From assembly GCA_039183205.1 (NCBI GenBank), contig JBCDBR010000014.1:1-64000 (forward strand): a stretch of DNA of 64,000 nt. Reading direction: 5' to 3'. Each line of letters begins with the position of its first letter. Positions within the stretch are counted from its first letter, which is position 1. Below are positions 17,067 to 26,211 of the stretch, piece by piece. The DNA is from HKCCE3408 sp039183205. Lineage in GTDB: Bacteria; Pseudomonadota; Alphaproteobacteria; Rhodobacterales; Rhodobacteraceae. Below the pieces are notes generated by a model. That model worked only from the letters and a program-made list of their open reading frames with translations, was not told the origin of the DNA and made no database searches. A program made the position numbers and the translations under genes.

Positions 17067-17516
17067 TTACAACCACCGCCGGGTACGCGCGAAATACTGA
17101 TCCGCCGCCGGGCCAAAGGCGGCGTGCAGGCGCGCTTCTTCTGGGAGGATGAACCGCAATGTCAGCACGGCCACGAATATCCCAGGCAGAACAATCGGCG
17201 ACACCGCACCATACCACAGCACCAAGCCGAGCAAAATCGCGACCATGCCCAAATAAATTGGGTTGCGCGATAGGCGATAGGGGCCTTCGACAATCAGGGT
17301 TTCGGGGTCTTCATGCGGCTCAATCGTCGTCTTTTTTCGAGCAAACCAGATTGCAGACCAGGCAATCAGAGATAGGCCAGCAAGGCTGCAAAACGCCCCG
17401 ATCACTTGCAGGAGAGGACCGCCGAAATAAGCAATCGGAATTTCTGTCGCGAACCCCCAGGTCAGCACACAAAACCCCGCCAGCCACAGCGGCGGTAAAT
17501 CTGGAAATCCCTTCAT
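17067..17516 (-). CDS. Isoprenylcysteine carboxyl methyltransferase (ICMT)-like membrane protein
   Basis: 149 residues from the ATG that overlaps the upstream TGA (ATGA). Four to five helices, with the family motif GPYRLSRNPIYLGM and later LPEEARLHAAFG, as in bacterial ICMT/PEMT-like proteins that use S-adenosylmethionine in the membrane. Substrate unknown; in bacteria this is a loose family that also methylates lipids. Downstream of, and coupled to, the broken FkbM gene. Confidence 0.8.
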   Translation of the reverse strand: MKGFPDLPPLWLAGFCVLTWGFATEIPIAYFGGPLLQVIGAFCSLAGLSLIAWSAIWFARKKTTIEPHEDPETLIVEGPYRLSRNPIYLGMVAILLGLVLWYGAVSPIVLPGIFVAVLTLRFILPEEARLHAAFGPAADQYFARTRRWL

Positions 17517-18070
17517 TTGCGTTCCATCCAAACATCTCTCCTCATCTCTTGGCGGCATTCAAAACCCGGATCGGGCAAGTTGTGGCCCAGCAAGGTCGCG
17601 GTACCCTCGACGATGTGGGGATACACTTCAACGACGACGCTGTGCACAGATGCCAAAGCCGGGCACGGCAGAAGCGCTGTTTCCGCACCGTCGCGATCCA
17701 TCACGACCACATCCGGGCGGAGCTTGCGCAGCACGGTCTGAAACGGGTCGCTGTCGACTGTTGCGTCCCGCGTAACGAAGTCGCGTGCTTGCATCAATGA
17801 CGCCAGGACATTCTCGGCAACAGGAAAGGTGATCGGGCCGTCATCCGCCATCACGGCCTTCATCCGCAGCGCTGGCGTGATGGCATTTTGCGCATAATTG
17901 GCACGAATGATCGGCTCCAAGCTTTGATCGGCCGCGTAAGAAACAACGCGCCTCTGCCCTGCGATTTTTGCGCAGAGCAAACCGACAAATCCGATACCGC
18001 CGTCGATGTCCAGCACATATTCCCCAAGGACGCACCGTGTGTCGAACCACGGCGCGTTCAGCCTCCCCAT
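17513..18070 (-). CDS. FkbM family methyltransferase, C-terminal part of a disrupted gene
   Basis: 185 residues from an internal ATG. The SAM-binding strand reads YVLDIDGGIGFVG (usual form DVGANxG), and the end contains DVVVMDRDGAE and VVEVYPHIV, matching FkbM domains. The N-terminal ~60 residues of the original protein lie upstream in another frame (see 18071-18257). As it stands the product would lack the N-terminal region but keep most of the Rossmann fold. O-methylation of a sugar or lipid is the family role. Confidence 0.65.
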   Translation of the reverse strand: MGRLNAPWFDTRCVLGEYVLDIDGGIGFVGLLCAKIAGQRRVVSYAADQSLEPIIRANYAQNAITPALRMKAVMADDGPITFPVAENVLASLMQARDFVTRDATVDSDPFQTVLRKLRPDVVVMDRDGAETALLPCPALASVHSVVVEVYPHIVEGTATLLGHNLPDPGFECRQEMRRDVWMERK

Positions 18071-18257
18071 AGCTCTATTGGAAGATTAAATTCCGGACCA
18101 GATGGGGCACGGGTTCGGGCCTGTGGTCAACCGCACGCCATCCAGCACAAATGTTTGCGCGCCGCGCAAACCGTGCCAATGCGTCCGAAGATTGCGGAAC
18201 GTATCTGCCAGTAACCCCCTTTTTACGCAGTAAACCGGTTAACCCCCAGATCAGCAC
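18071..18257 (-). pseudogene. 5' fragment of the disrupted FkbM methyltransferase gene
   Basis: A GTG start at 18257 overlaps the preceding TGA by 7 nt and encodes 60 residues ending PEPVPHLVRNLIFQ, a stretch that reads as the natural lead-in to the GRLNAPWFDT segment of the downstream frame. A TAG stop and one extra G in a GGGG run occur within 12 nt of each other (about 18061-18075). Changing TAG to a sense codon and removing one G would join the parts into one ~246-residue protein. Sequencing error could explain the G, but not easily both lesions. Confidence 0.55.
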
Positions 18258-19042
18258 GTGCGGTTGCGAAACGTCACCGTCAGATGATCGGCATTTAAGC
18301 CCAAAAGCTGGAAATTGAGCGACGTCAGACGGTCGATCACCTCGACAATTGTCGTTTCCTGGGCCCGCCCGCGCTCACGTCCTGCATCCACGGCGACATA
18401 GCTGAATTGCTCAAGAATGGGTGCTGCGCCCTCCAAGACCTCCGGCTCTGCCCCTTCTGCTTCAAGCTTAAAGATATGCGTGCCGGTTTCAGGCAAGGAC
18501 AGATCGCTGGCCAGCCGGACAGCCTCAATCTCCACCGTTCCATGCGTCGCATCGATTTCGATCACGGAACTATCGGCTGTATTGGGCTTGCGATAAAATG
18601 TCAGCGTGGTGTCGTCACGCCAGAGCGCACGCCTGCGGGTTTCTGGCCTGCCATCGAAATTGTTCAAATCGCATGTCCGCGCCTCAAGCTGTTCGGGCTC
18701 ATAGGCGATGTAATCAAGCCCTTGGGCTTTGGCCCAGATACCTAACTCTCCGACATTTGCCCCGCAATCGACCAAAACCCCGCCGGGTGAAAACGGAAGA
18801 CCACGTAGACCGTAGCGCCCAGCTAGACTGGCCGCACCTCCAGCAATGCCGCGTTTATATCGACGATGTCGCGCGCGGCGGCAAAGATGCACCTCAGCGC
18901 CGCCGGGATCGGTGACAACATGAATGTCACCCTCGCCAAACGGTCTTAGCCGATAGCCGATGCCGCGCAGTGCGCGCGTGACGTTTACCCATCGGCAATA
19001 GGCGGGCAATGGCAACAGCTGGGCAAGCGCAATTTCGTTCAT
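18251..19042 (-). CDS. FkbM family methyltransferase
   Basis: 263 residues. The SAM motif is VLVDCGANVGELGIWAK (around residues 89-105), followed by AYEPEQLEAR (acidic end of strand 2) and the post-motif IFKLEAEGAEPEVLEGA, all typical of FkbM methyltransferases. These enzymes methylate sugars in polysaccharides and natural products. Part of a minus-strand run of glycan genes (GT4, GT25, FkbM, broken FkbM). Confidence 0.88.
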   Translation of the reverse strand: MNEIALAQLLPLPAYCRWVNVTRALRGIGYRLRPFGEGDIHVVTDPGGAEVHLCRRARHRRYKRGIAGGAASLAGRYGLRGLPFSPGGVLVDCGANVGELGIWAKAQGLDYIAYEPEQLEARTCDLNNFDGRPETRRRALWRDDTTLTFYRKPNTADSSVIEIDATHGTVEIEAVRLASDLSLPETGTHIFKLEAEGAEPEVLEGAAPILEQFSYVAVDAGRERGRAQETTIVEVIDRLTSLNFQLLGLNADHLTVTFRNRTC

Positions 19043-19094
19043 GCACCTGCTCTAGCGTCCGCGCCTGCCAGCGCCAAGCCCACATCGCTGCATC

Positions 19095-19877
19095 TCAACC
19101 CGACCGCATGTCCAGAAACGCAGCCATCTCGGCAAGGTCAGGGGCAGGTTGAACATGCAGCTTGATCGCCCGCGGATGGCTGATTGCATTTAGGCCCATG
19201 GCCAGTTGCGCCAAAATGCGGCGGCGGCGAAAGCCCGCCCTTTTGGGCACCGGCGGTTTGGCGACCGTGTCGATATGCGAGACGGTGTCCAACGGCGGGT
19301 TGATGCCATAGGCTACGCATATGTCGAATTGCACCGCAAGCGCCGGCACAGCCTGATAGCTGTCCATCGCCGTCTCGGCGATCAACGCGTCGGATGGCGC
19401 GGCGACCTGATCCATCCGGTCCATCAGCGCCCGCGCGCCGGACGGCCACAGGATGTAGGCGGCCGATCCTGTACGATCCTGACGCATCCGCCAGGCCAAA
19501 CCCGGCGCCCGTTCGAGCAGCTTTTTACGCCCACGGGTTTCCAGACTTACATGCGAAATCCCTGGCATGTCCTCGATATGATTGTAAAAATCCAAAAGAC
19601 TGGGGGATAAAAGCGCATCATCCTCCAAGATCAAAACAGGACCGTCGCGCACCTCTGACCACGCCGCTCGGTGGGACGCGGCTAGCGCCATCTCGGTCGT
19701 GCGGAGCGGGCGCTGCCAGCGTTGCCAATAGCGATCGTCCGGACCCGGATGCAACGTGTCGGGCGTAAGAGCCTCTTGGCGCTGCCAGGCAAAGCCCAGA
19801 CGATCCAATTGCCGCGCCATCACCGCCATCCGCTCGGTCGCCACGCCGAGGTTGATGACACAGGCGCGGAGCGTCAT
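19095..19877 (-). CDS. Glycosyltransferase family 25
   Basis: 260 residues. It opens with a strand of the GT25 type (RACVINLGVATERM) and has the acidic metal-binding motif VLILEDDALLS (around residue 81), then SAAYILWPSGARAL near 140. GT25 enzymes add galactose or related sugars to lipooligosaccharide cores. Its ATG overlaps the stop of the GT4 gene upstream by 4 nt, so both are made together. Confidence 0.87.
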   Translation of the reverse strand: MTLRACVINLGVATERMAVMARQLDRLGFAWQRQEALTPDTLHPGPDDRYWQRWQRPLRTTEMALAASHRAAWSEVRDGPVLILEDDALLSPSLLDFYNHIEDMPGISHVSLETRGRKKLLERAPGLAWRMRQDRTGSAAYILWPSGARALMDRMDQVAAPSDALIAETAMDSYQAVPALAVQFDICVAYGINPPLDTVSHIDTVAKPPVPKRAGFRRRRILAQLAMGLNAISHPRAIKLHVQPAPDLAEMAAFLDMRSG

Positions 19878-20905
19878 TCGGCCGTGCCGCGGAAAATCCG
19901 CATATATTCTGCGACCACCGCATCTTTGGAAAACCGCTTAGCCAGGGTGTCGCGGCCCATTGCGACCAAATGCGCGCTTAGGTCGGGCTCGGTCTCGATG
20001 CGCGCAAGCGCGGCGGCCATCTCGTCAATGCCGTCGATGGGAACGATCAGACAATCCTGTTCGTGCGTCGCGAACCAACTTGGGCCTTCTGACGCTGTCG
20101 TGATGCACGGGACACCGGCGGCCCAAGCTTCCAGCACGACGTTGCCCAACGGCTCGTGGCGCGAGGGCATAACAAAAACATCGGCCGCCGCAACGTAGCG
20201 CATGGGCTCCTCGACCCAGCCGACAAACCGGGTGCGATCGGCCATGCCCGCGGCGCGCACCTGCGCCTCCAAGTCCTCTTGCTTGTCGCCCGCGCCGATC
20301 AGCCATAGCCAGGCACCGGGTCGCTGCGCGGCCGCAGCGACCAGCGTATCAAACCCTTTGCGCCGGATGAACCGACCCGATCCAGCGATTACAAAGGCAT
20401 CTGCGGGCGTGTCCAGGTCGGATCGGTCCACCGGCATGGCAGCCACCTCACGGGCGAAGTTCGAGATCACCTCGACACGCCCCGACCAGCCCATCTCTTG
20501 GCACCAACGACCGATATCTGGCGTGTTGGGCACGATCAGGTCGTTGTACCGAAAATGCTTGATATGGCGTGGATAATCGCCAAGCCGGGTCAGTTTCACG
20601 GCATCGGGGTAATTCGGCATCAACCGTGATGAGCGCGACATCCAGGCCATGATCGCATCGGGTTTCCATGACCGCACCATGGCGTGCACACGCCATGTCA
20701 GCCAGACCGAGCTGGGGGCAATGCGCCGATAATGGCTGTGGATCACCGGGCCCAAAGCGGCAATGTCATCCGCCCATAAACGGTTTGGCCGCGTGACAAA
20801 ACGCTGCTCCAGCCCGGCCTCGGCAAAGGCTTGGCATAGACCGACAAAGAACCTTTCGGCTCCCCCCTCTTTGCCGAAATGCATATGCAGAACCTTCAAA
20901 GCCAT
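19874..20905 (-). CDS. Glycosyltransferase family 4 (GT-B)
   Basis: 343 residues from the ATG in MALKVLHMHFGKEGGAERF; the longer frame lies over the divergent neighbour and is rejected. The N-terminal GGAERF motif binds the acceptor side, and the C-terminal Rossmann half has GSGRFIRRKGFDTLV, FVMPSRHEPLGNVVLEAWA with the E-x7-E donor site, as in WaaG/GT4 transferases. Probably builds LPS core or capsule. First gene of the minus-strand glycan operon. Confidence 0.88.
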   Translation of the reverse strand: MALKVLHMHFGKEGGAERFFVGLCQAFAEAGLEQRFVTRPNRLWADDIAALGPVIHSHYRRIAPSSVWLTWRVHAMVRSWKPDAIMAWMSRSSRLMPNYPDAVKLTRLGDYPRHIKHFRYNDLIVPNTPDIGRWCQEMGWSGRVEVISNFAREVAAMPVDRSDLDTPADAFVIAGSGRFIRRKGFDTLVAAAAQRPGAWLWLIGAGDKQEDLEAQVRAAGMADRTRFVGWVEEPMRYVAAADVFVMPSRHEPLGNVVLEAWAAGVPCITTASEGPSWFATHEQDCLIVPIDGIDEMAAALARIETEPDLSAHLVAMGRDTLAKRFSKDAVVAEYMRIFRGTAE

Positions 20906-20953
20906 GCGCAGCCCCTTGCCACGGCCCGCGCTACCATGGCAAGGGGCTGGCCC

Positions 20954-21778
20954 ATGGCCCAAACCATCCCCGCCTTTGTGATCAATCTGACCCGCCGGCC
21001 AGACCGTCTGGAGCGCATGGCGGCGCATTTGCGCGATCGAGGGATCGCCTTCACCGCAATTGCGGCCTGTGACGCACAAACCGTGCCGCCGGACAGGCTC
21101 GATTGCGTGATCCCAGAAGGCGGCCCCTTGGGGCGTTTAGGCCCAGGCGATCGCGCCTGCACGGTCAGTCACACTTTGGCCTGGCAAGCGTTTCTGGAAA
21201 CCGCCGGCGCCAGCCACGCTCTGATCCTCGAAGACGATGTATGGCTCGCCGAAGATATCGCCGCCACCTTGGCAAGTGCCACGTGGCTGCCGCATGCTGC
21301 CGGGCCGGTCAAGCTTGAGAAATTCGGCGCCGGTGGCTCGAAATTGCTTCTTGGGGCAAAGACGGGCGAAACCCCGACGGGGCGCGCGCTGCATCCGATG
21401 CTGTCGCGCCATGTCGGCGGCGGGGCGTATATTCTGTCGCGCCGGATGGCGGAGGCGGCTTTGGCCGAACGCGGCCGGATCCGCGTGCCGGTTGATCATT
21501 TCCTCTTCAATGCGAACGTCTCGGCCTTTTCGCGCCGCGCGCGGCCGTTGCTTGTGAACCCCGCGATGGCCACGCAACGCGCATGGGCATACAATTCCGA
21601 CATCGCAAAACACGGCAAAGCAGCACGGCCCACCGGCCTGGCCATGGGCTGGCGCAGGCTCAAACGCGGATGGTATGAAATCAACCGCATGCCCCAGCAA
21701 CTGGCCGCATTGGCCACGGGCCACGGCCAATTCCAGACCGTTGCCTTCTCCGACACGCCCCCTTCCATATCCAGCTAA
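20954..21778 (+). CDS. Glycosyltransferase family 25 (second copy)
   Basis: 274 residues starting at MAQTIPAFVINLTRRPDRLERM with AAGGGG-like AAGGGG spaced 8 nt upstream. It shares the GT25 opening (INLTRRPDRLERM) and the motif ALILEDDVWLAED, then GGGAYILSRRMAEAAL. Clearly a paralogue of the family of the gene at 19095 but divergently oriented from the GT4 gene. Likely transfers a sugar to LPS or another surface glycan. Confidence 0.88.
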   Translation: MAQTIPAFVINLTRRPDRLERMAAHLRDRGIAFTAIAACDAQTVPPDRLDCVIPEGGPLGRLGPGDRACTVSHTLAWQAFLETAGASHALILEDDVWLAEDIAATLASATWLPHAAGPVKLEKFGAGGSKLLLGAKTGETPTGRALHPMLSRHVGGGAYILSRRMAEAALAERGRIRVPVDHFLFNANVSAFSRRARPLLVNPAMATQRAWAYNSDIAKHGKAARPTGLAMGWRRLKRGWYEINRMPQQLAALATGHGQFQTVAFSDTPPSISS

Positions 21779-21796
21779 ATACTCCCGCCGGAGGCG

Positions 21797-21820
21797 CGCT
21801 TGGCCGCACCCGGCCAAGCG
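21797..21820. terminator. Bidirectional hairpin between GT25 and acnA
   Basis: A perfect 10-bp stem CGCTTGGCCG / CGGCCAAGCG with loop CACC, followed by TTT on the plus strand. It sits between two convergent stop codons (21778 and 21865), where a shared terminator is expected. A second stem GGGGC-TCGAT-GCCCC follows at about 21831. Confidence 0.5.
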
Positions 21821-21864
21821 TTTGGCGCGCGGGGCTCGATGCCCCGCCGCGGCAAAGCCCCGCC

Positions 21865-24555
21865 CTAGGCTGCCTTGGCCAGATTTCGCAGCACGTAATG
21901 CAGGACACCGCCGTTTTCGACATATTCCTTCTCAACCGCGGTATCGATCCGGCACTTCAGCGATATCTCTTGCACGCGCCCATCGCCGAAGGCAATTGTG
22001 CAGGGGACCAAATCGAGAGGTTGAAGTTCGCCCTCTAAGCCATTGATTGAAATCACTTCATCACCTTTGAGTTCCAGTGTTTTGCGGGTCATGCCACCGG
22101 TGAATTCAAACGGAATGACGCCCATGCCCACCAGGTTCGACCGATGGATGCGCTCAAAGCTTTCGGCGATCACCGCTTTGACCCCCAAAAGATTGGTGCC
22201 CTTCGCCGCCCAATCCCGGCTCGATCCGGCTCCGTATTGCTCGCCCCCGAAAATCACCAAAGGCGTCGCGCGCGCCTTCCAGGCCATCGCGGCATCGAAG
22301 ATCGAGGTCTGTTCTCCGTCCGGGCCCAAAGTATATCCGCCCTCAACCCCATCAAGCATCTCGTTTTTGATGCGGATATTGGCGAACGTGCCGCGCATCA
22401 TCACCTCATGATTGCCGCGCCGTGAGCCGTAGGAGTTGAACTCCCGCACCGGAACCTGACGGTCAACCAGATATTTTCCCGCCGGTGTTGTCTCCTTAAA
22501 CGAGCCGGCCGGGCTGATGTGATCGGTTGTCACCATATCACCCAAAATCGCCAAAATGCGCGCGCCTTCGATATCGGAGATCACACCAGGCTCCATGCCC
22601 ATATCCTGAAAATAGGGGGGGTTCTGCACATAGGTCGATGCGACCGGCCAATCGTAGGTTTGGCTGTCGGTTGTTTCGACCGAACGCCATTTTTCGTCGC
22701 CGGTGAAGACCTCGGCATATTTCTCGATAAAGGCCGCGCGGGTCACCGTTTTCTCGACAAGTTCGGCAATTTCGGCCTGACTGGGCCAGATGTCTTTGAG
22801 ATAGACATCCCGCCCCTCCGGGGTCTGCGCAATGGGATCGCGCGTAAGATCGATATCCATCGTTCCGGCCAGCGCATAGGCCACAACCAACGGCGGCGAG
22901 GCCAGGTAATTGGCCCGCACATCGGGGCTGATGCGCCCTTCGAAATTGCGGTTGCCGGACAAAACCGAGGTCGCGACCAAGTCGCCCTCGGCAATCGCGT
23001 CAGATATCTCTTTCTGGATCGGTCCTGAATTCCCGATGCAGGTGGTGCAGCCATAGCCCACAAGATTGAACCCGATCCGATCGAGGTCCTCTTGCAAGCC
23101 CGCAGCCTCAAGATACGCGCTGACAACCTGGCTGCCCGGCGCAAGAGACGTCTTTACCCAGGGCTTGCGGTTTAGGCCCAAGGCCGCGGCCTTCCGCGCC
23201 ACAAGCCCCGCGCCGATCATCACGTAAGGGTTCGATGTATTGGTGCAGGAGGTGATCGAGGCGATCACAACCTTGCCCGACACCATCTTGTAATCCTCTC
23301 CCTTAACCGGCACGTCCTTGCCCATCGGCCGCTTGAAGGTCTCGGCCATTTCGCTCTGAAACGCCGCCTGCGCATCGGTCAGCGCGACGTAATCTTGCGG
23401 CCGTTTCGGGCCCGAGATCGCCGGCACGATGGTGCTCATATCCAGATGCAGCGTATCGGTATAAACCGGCGCGTAATCGGCCCCGCGCCAAAATCCGTTT
23501 TCCTTGGCATAGGCCTCAACCAGCGCCACGGTGGCCTCGACTCGGCCGGTTGCCCGTAAATAGCGTAACGTTTCGCCATCGATGGGGAAAAAGCCGCATG
23601 TCGCGCCGTATTCCGGTGCCATATTTGCAATCGTCGCCCGGTCCGCGAGCGGCAGGCGATCAAGCCCCGCGCCGAAAAACTCAACGAACTTGCCGACAAC
23701 GCCGCGCGCGCGCAGCATCTCGACCACTTTAAGGACAAGGTCCGTACCGGTCGTGCCCTCCACCATCGCGCCGGTGAGTTCAAAGCCCACAACCTCCGGG
23801 ATCAGCATGGAGACCGGCTGACCGAGCATGGCCGCCTCCGCCTCGATCCCGCCCACGCCCCAGCCAAGTACCGCCGCGCCATTGACCATCGTGGTATGGC
23901 TGTCCGTGCCGACCAGCGTATCCGGATAGGCCACCATCTCGCCCGATTGATCGGTGTCGGACCACACCGTTTTGGCGAGGTATTCCAAGTTCACCTGGTG
24001 ACAAATCCCGGTACCGGGCGGGACCACGCGGAAATTGTCAAACGCCGATTGGCCCCATTTCAGGAAGGTGTAGCGTTCGAGATTGCGCTCATATTCCCGG
24101 TCCACATTCATCTGAAAGGCGCGCGGGTTGCCAAATTCGTCAATCATCACCGAATGGTCGATCACCAAATCAACCGGATTGAGCGGATTGATCTTTTTCG
24201 CATCACCGCCCAAGGCCACGATGCCGTCGCGCATGGCTGCCAGATCGACAACCGCGGGAACGCCCGTAAAATCCTGCATCAGCACGCGCGCGGGCCGATA
24301 GGCAATTTCGCGCGGGTTTTGACCCCCATTGTCGGCCCATGCGGCAAAAGCCTTGATATCGTCGACCGTGACTGTGGTGCCGTCTTCGAAGCGCAAGAGA
24401 TTTTCCAGCACGACTTTCAACGCCGCAGGGAGCCGAGAAAAGTCTCCCAAACCTGCCGCTTGCGCCGCCGGGATCGAATAATACGCATAATGCGCCGTAC
24501 CAACGGTGAGCGTTTTTCGGGTGGCGGAACTGTCATGACCGACGGTGATGGGCAT
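21865..24555 (-). CDS. acnA: Aconitate hydratase A
   Basis: 896 residues, the normal length of AcnA. It isomerises citrate and isocitrate in the TCA cycle. The [4Fe-4S] ligand motifs are SCTNTSNP and GCTTCIGNSGP; the latter provides two cysteines. GTDSHTTMVNG and the swivel-domain motif SYGSRRGNHEVMMRG, with GAGSSRDWAAKG near the end, contribute substrate-binding residues. The start follows GAGGGAG. Divergent from ccmA, an arrangement common in Rhodobacterales. Confidence 0.98.
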   Translation of the reverse strand: MPITVGHDSSATRKTLTVGTAHYAYYSIPAAQAAGLGDFSRLPAALKVVLENLLRFEDGTTVTVDDIKAFAAWADNGGQNPREIAYRPARVLMQDFTGVPAVVDLAAMRDGIVALGGDAKKINPLNPVDLVIDHSVMIDEFGNPRAFQMNVDREYERNLERYTFLKWGQSAFDNFRVVPPGTGICHQVNLEYLAKTVWSDTDQSGEMVAYPDTLVGTDSHTTMVNGAAVLGWGVGGIEAEAAMLGQPVSMLIPEVVGFELTGAMVEGTTGTDLVLKVVEMLRARGVVGKFVEFFGAGLDRLPLADRATIANMAPEYGATCGFFPIDGETLRYLRATGRVEATVALVEAYAKENGFWRGADYAPVYTDTLHLDMSTIVPAISGPKRPQDYVALTDAQAAFQSEMAETFKRPMGKDVPVKGEDYKMVSGKVVIASITSCTNTSNPYVMIGAGLVARKAAALGLNRKPWVKTSLAPGSQVVSAYLEAAGLQEDLDRIGFNLVGYGCTTCIGNSGPIQKEISDAIAEGDLVATSVLSGNRNFEGRISPDVRANYLASPPLVVAYALAGTMDIDLTRDPIAQTPEGRDVYLKDIWPSQAEIAELVEKTVTRAAFIEKYAEVFTGDEKWRSVETTDSQTYDWPVASTYVQNPPYFQDMGMEPGVISDIEGARILAILGDMVTTDHISPAGSFKETTPAGKYLVDRQVPVREFNSYGSRRGNHEVMMRGTFANIRIKNEMLDGVEGGYTLGPDGEQTSIFDAAMAWKARATPLVIFGGEQYGAGSSRDWAAKGTNLLGVKAVIAESFERIHRSNLVGMGVIPFEFTGGMTRKTLELKGDEVISINGLEGELQPLDLVPCTIAFGDGRVQEISLKCRIDTAVEKEYVENGGVLHYVLRNLAKAA

Positions 24556-24861
24556 CTTGGGGCTCCCTCAGAACAGGTGGCTATAAATGCGGGGTGCGCG
24601 GTGCCATGGCCGAGCGGGCCGAACACGGCGGCGCGATGTCGCTAAGTGCTAACGTATATGCATTTATGACGCGATCAACGCCGCCGAACGGCGCGCGCTG
24701 CGGTCAAAGCCGTCGGTGCGCCCGCATATGTGCAGGCAAATGCGCAACGGCGCCGCGTCCTGGCCATGCCTTAGCCCTCAGCATGGCTGCACCCGGATTT
24801 GAGGCAATTGCGATGGGCCATGCCCCTTGGCGGACCCAGCTTCGCGCGCTAGGGCTATGAT
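24556..24861. promoter_or_regulatory. Divergent promoter region acnA / ccmA
   Basis: 306 nt between two divergent operons, so it must hold promoters for both. An AT-richer patch around 24640-24670 (CTAACGTATATGCATTTATGACG) is the best candidate location, with a short palindrome ATGCAT. A plus-strand frame from 24594 has no recognisable product and is read as chance. Confidence 0.4.
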
Positions 24862-25488
24862 ATGACACTGAAAGTCACCGATCTGAGCGTGGGCCGTGGC
24901 GGTATACGGCTTCTGTCCGGCGTGAATTTCGCGCTCGTGCCCGGTCAAGCCTTGGTTTTGCGCGGACCAAACGGGTCGGGAAAAACCAGCTTACTCCGGT
25001 GTCTGGCCGGGCTCACCCCGCCTTTGGCCGGTCGGATCGAGATGGCCGAAGATGCCATTGCGCTGGCAGGCCATGCCGATGGGATCAAGGCACAGTTGAG
25101 CGTCGCGGAGAATTTGCAGTTTTGGGCGGCGATGTTCGGCAGCGCCAATATTCGCCCAGCATTGGAGGCCTTTGATCTCATCCCTCTGGCCACGCGGCGC
25201 GCCGGGGAATTATCCGCCGGACAAAAACGCCGGGTCTCGCTGGCGCGACTTTTGGTGACGGGTCGGCCGATCTGGTGCCTCGATGAGCCCACCGTGTCGC
25301 TCGATACGGAAAACGTTGCCCGTTTTGCCGCCGCCGTCACGGCGCATCTGGCCACAGGCGGCAGCGCGATCCTGGCCACTCACATCGATCTGGGAATTGC
25401 GGCAGAAACCTTGGATATCCGCCAATTCGCCACCCCCAGGGAGGCCCAGCAAAACACCGACCCCTTTGCCTGGGACGCGGCGCAATGA
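24862..25488 (+). CDS. ccmA: Cytochrome c biogenesis ABC transporter ATP-binding protein CcmA
   Basis: 208 residues. Walker A GPNGSGKTS at 35-43, signature LSAGQKRR, and Walker B CLDEP. CcmA and CcmB with CcmC release haem-loaded CcmE by ATP hydrolysis during cytochrome c maturation. In Rhodobacter capsulatus the homologue is helA. The stop overlaps the ccmB start by 4 nt. Confidence 0.96.
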   Translation: MTLKVTDLSVGRGGIRLLSGVNFALVPGQALVLRGPNGSGKTSLLRCLAGLTPPLAGRIEMAEDAIALAGHADGIKAQLSVAENLQFWAAMFGSANIRPALEAFDLIPLATRRAGELSAGQKRRVSLARLLVTGRPIWCLDEPTVSLDTENVARFAAAVTAHLATGGSAILATHIDLGIAAETLDIRQFATPREAQQNTDPFAWDAAQ

Positions 25489-26141
25489 AGGCGGTGATCG
25501 CCCGCGATCTTCGCTTGGCCTTTCGCGCGGGCGGTGGCTTTGGTCTGGCATTGGCGTTTTTTCTGATCGCTGTCACGTTGGTGCCGTTCGGTGTCGGTCC
25601 CGATACCGACACGTTGCGAACCATCGCACCCGGTATCCTCTGGCTCGGCGCGCTTTTGGCCTGTTTGCTCTCGCTCGACCGGATTTTCCAGCTCGATTGG
25701 GAAGATGGCACGCTGGATGCGCTGGCCACTGCGCCCCTGCCCTTCGAGGCCCTGGCCTTTGCCAAGGCCGCCGCCCATTGGCTGACCACAGGCCTGCCCT
25801 TGGTCTTAGCAGCCCCAGTGCTCGCTGTGATGCTGAACCTGGCACCGGCGGCGTTCCCATGGCTGATCGGATCGCTCTTGGCTGGCACGCCCGCGCTTTC
25901 GGCGCTTGGCACCTTTGGCGCGGCACTCACGGTCGGTGTGAAACGCGGCGGACTTTTGATGTCGCTTTTGGTTCTACCGCTTTATGTGCCGACCTTGCTC
26001 TTTGGCGCCCTGACCGTCACGCGCGCCATGGGCGGGTTTGATGCGCTCACGCCGCTGGCGTTTTTGGCCGGGCTGACGCTGGCCACGCTGGCAGTCATGC
26101 CATTTGCCGCCGCAGGCGCGTTGCGGGTCAATTTGCGCTAG
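25485..26141 (+). CDS. ccmB: Haem exporter protein CcmB
   Basis: 218 residues with six hydrophobic helices; sequence such as LDRIFQLDWEDGTLDAL and KRGGLLMSLLVLPLYVPTLLFG is characteristic of CcmB, the membrane partner of CcmA. Second gene of the ccm operon, overlapping ccmA by ATGA. Confidence 0.96.
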   Translation: MKAVIARDLRLAFRAGGGFGLALAFFLIAVTLVPFGVGPDTDTLRTIAPGILWLGALLACLLSLDRIFQLDWEDGTLDALATAPLPFEALAFAKAAAHWLTTGLPLVLAAPVLAVMLNLAPAAFPWLIGSLLAGTPALSALGTFGAALTVGVKRGGLLMSLLVLPLYVPTLLFGALTVTRAMGGFDALTPLAFLAGLTLATLAVMPFAAAGALRVNLR

Positions 26142-26211
26142 CGCCGCCCGCGTCAATCCGCGCCGCGTTGGCGTGTTGTGGGCTGCGCATCGTCGCCTTA
26201 CATTCCGCGCC

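Noticed and set aside
24594..24860. 88-residue frame upstream of ccmA
   Set aside because: No ribosome site or family; lies in the divergent promoter region.
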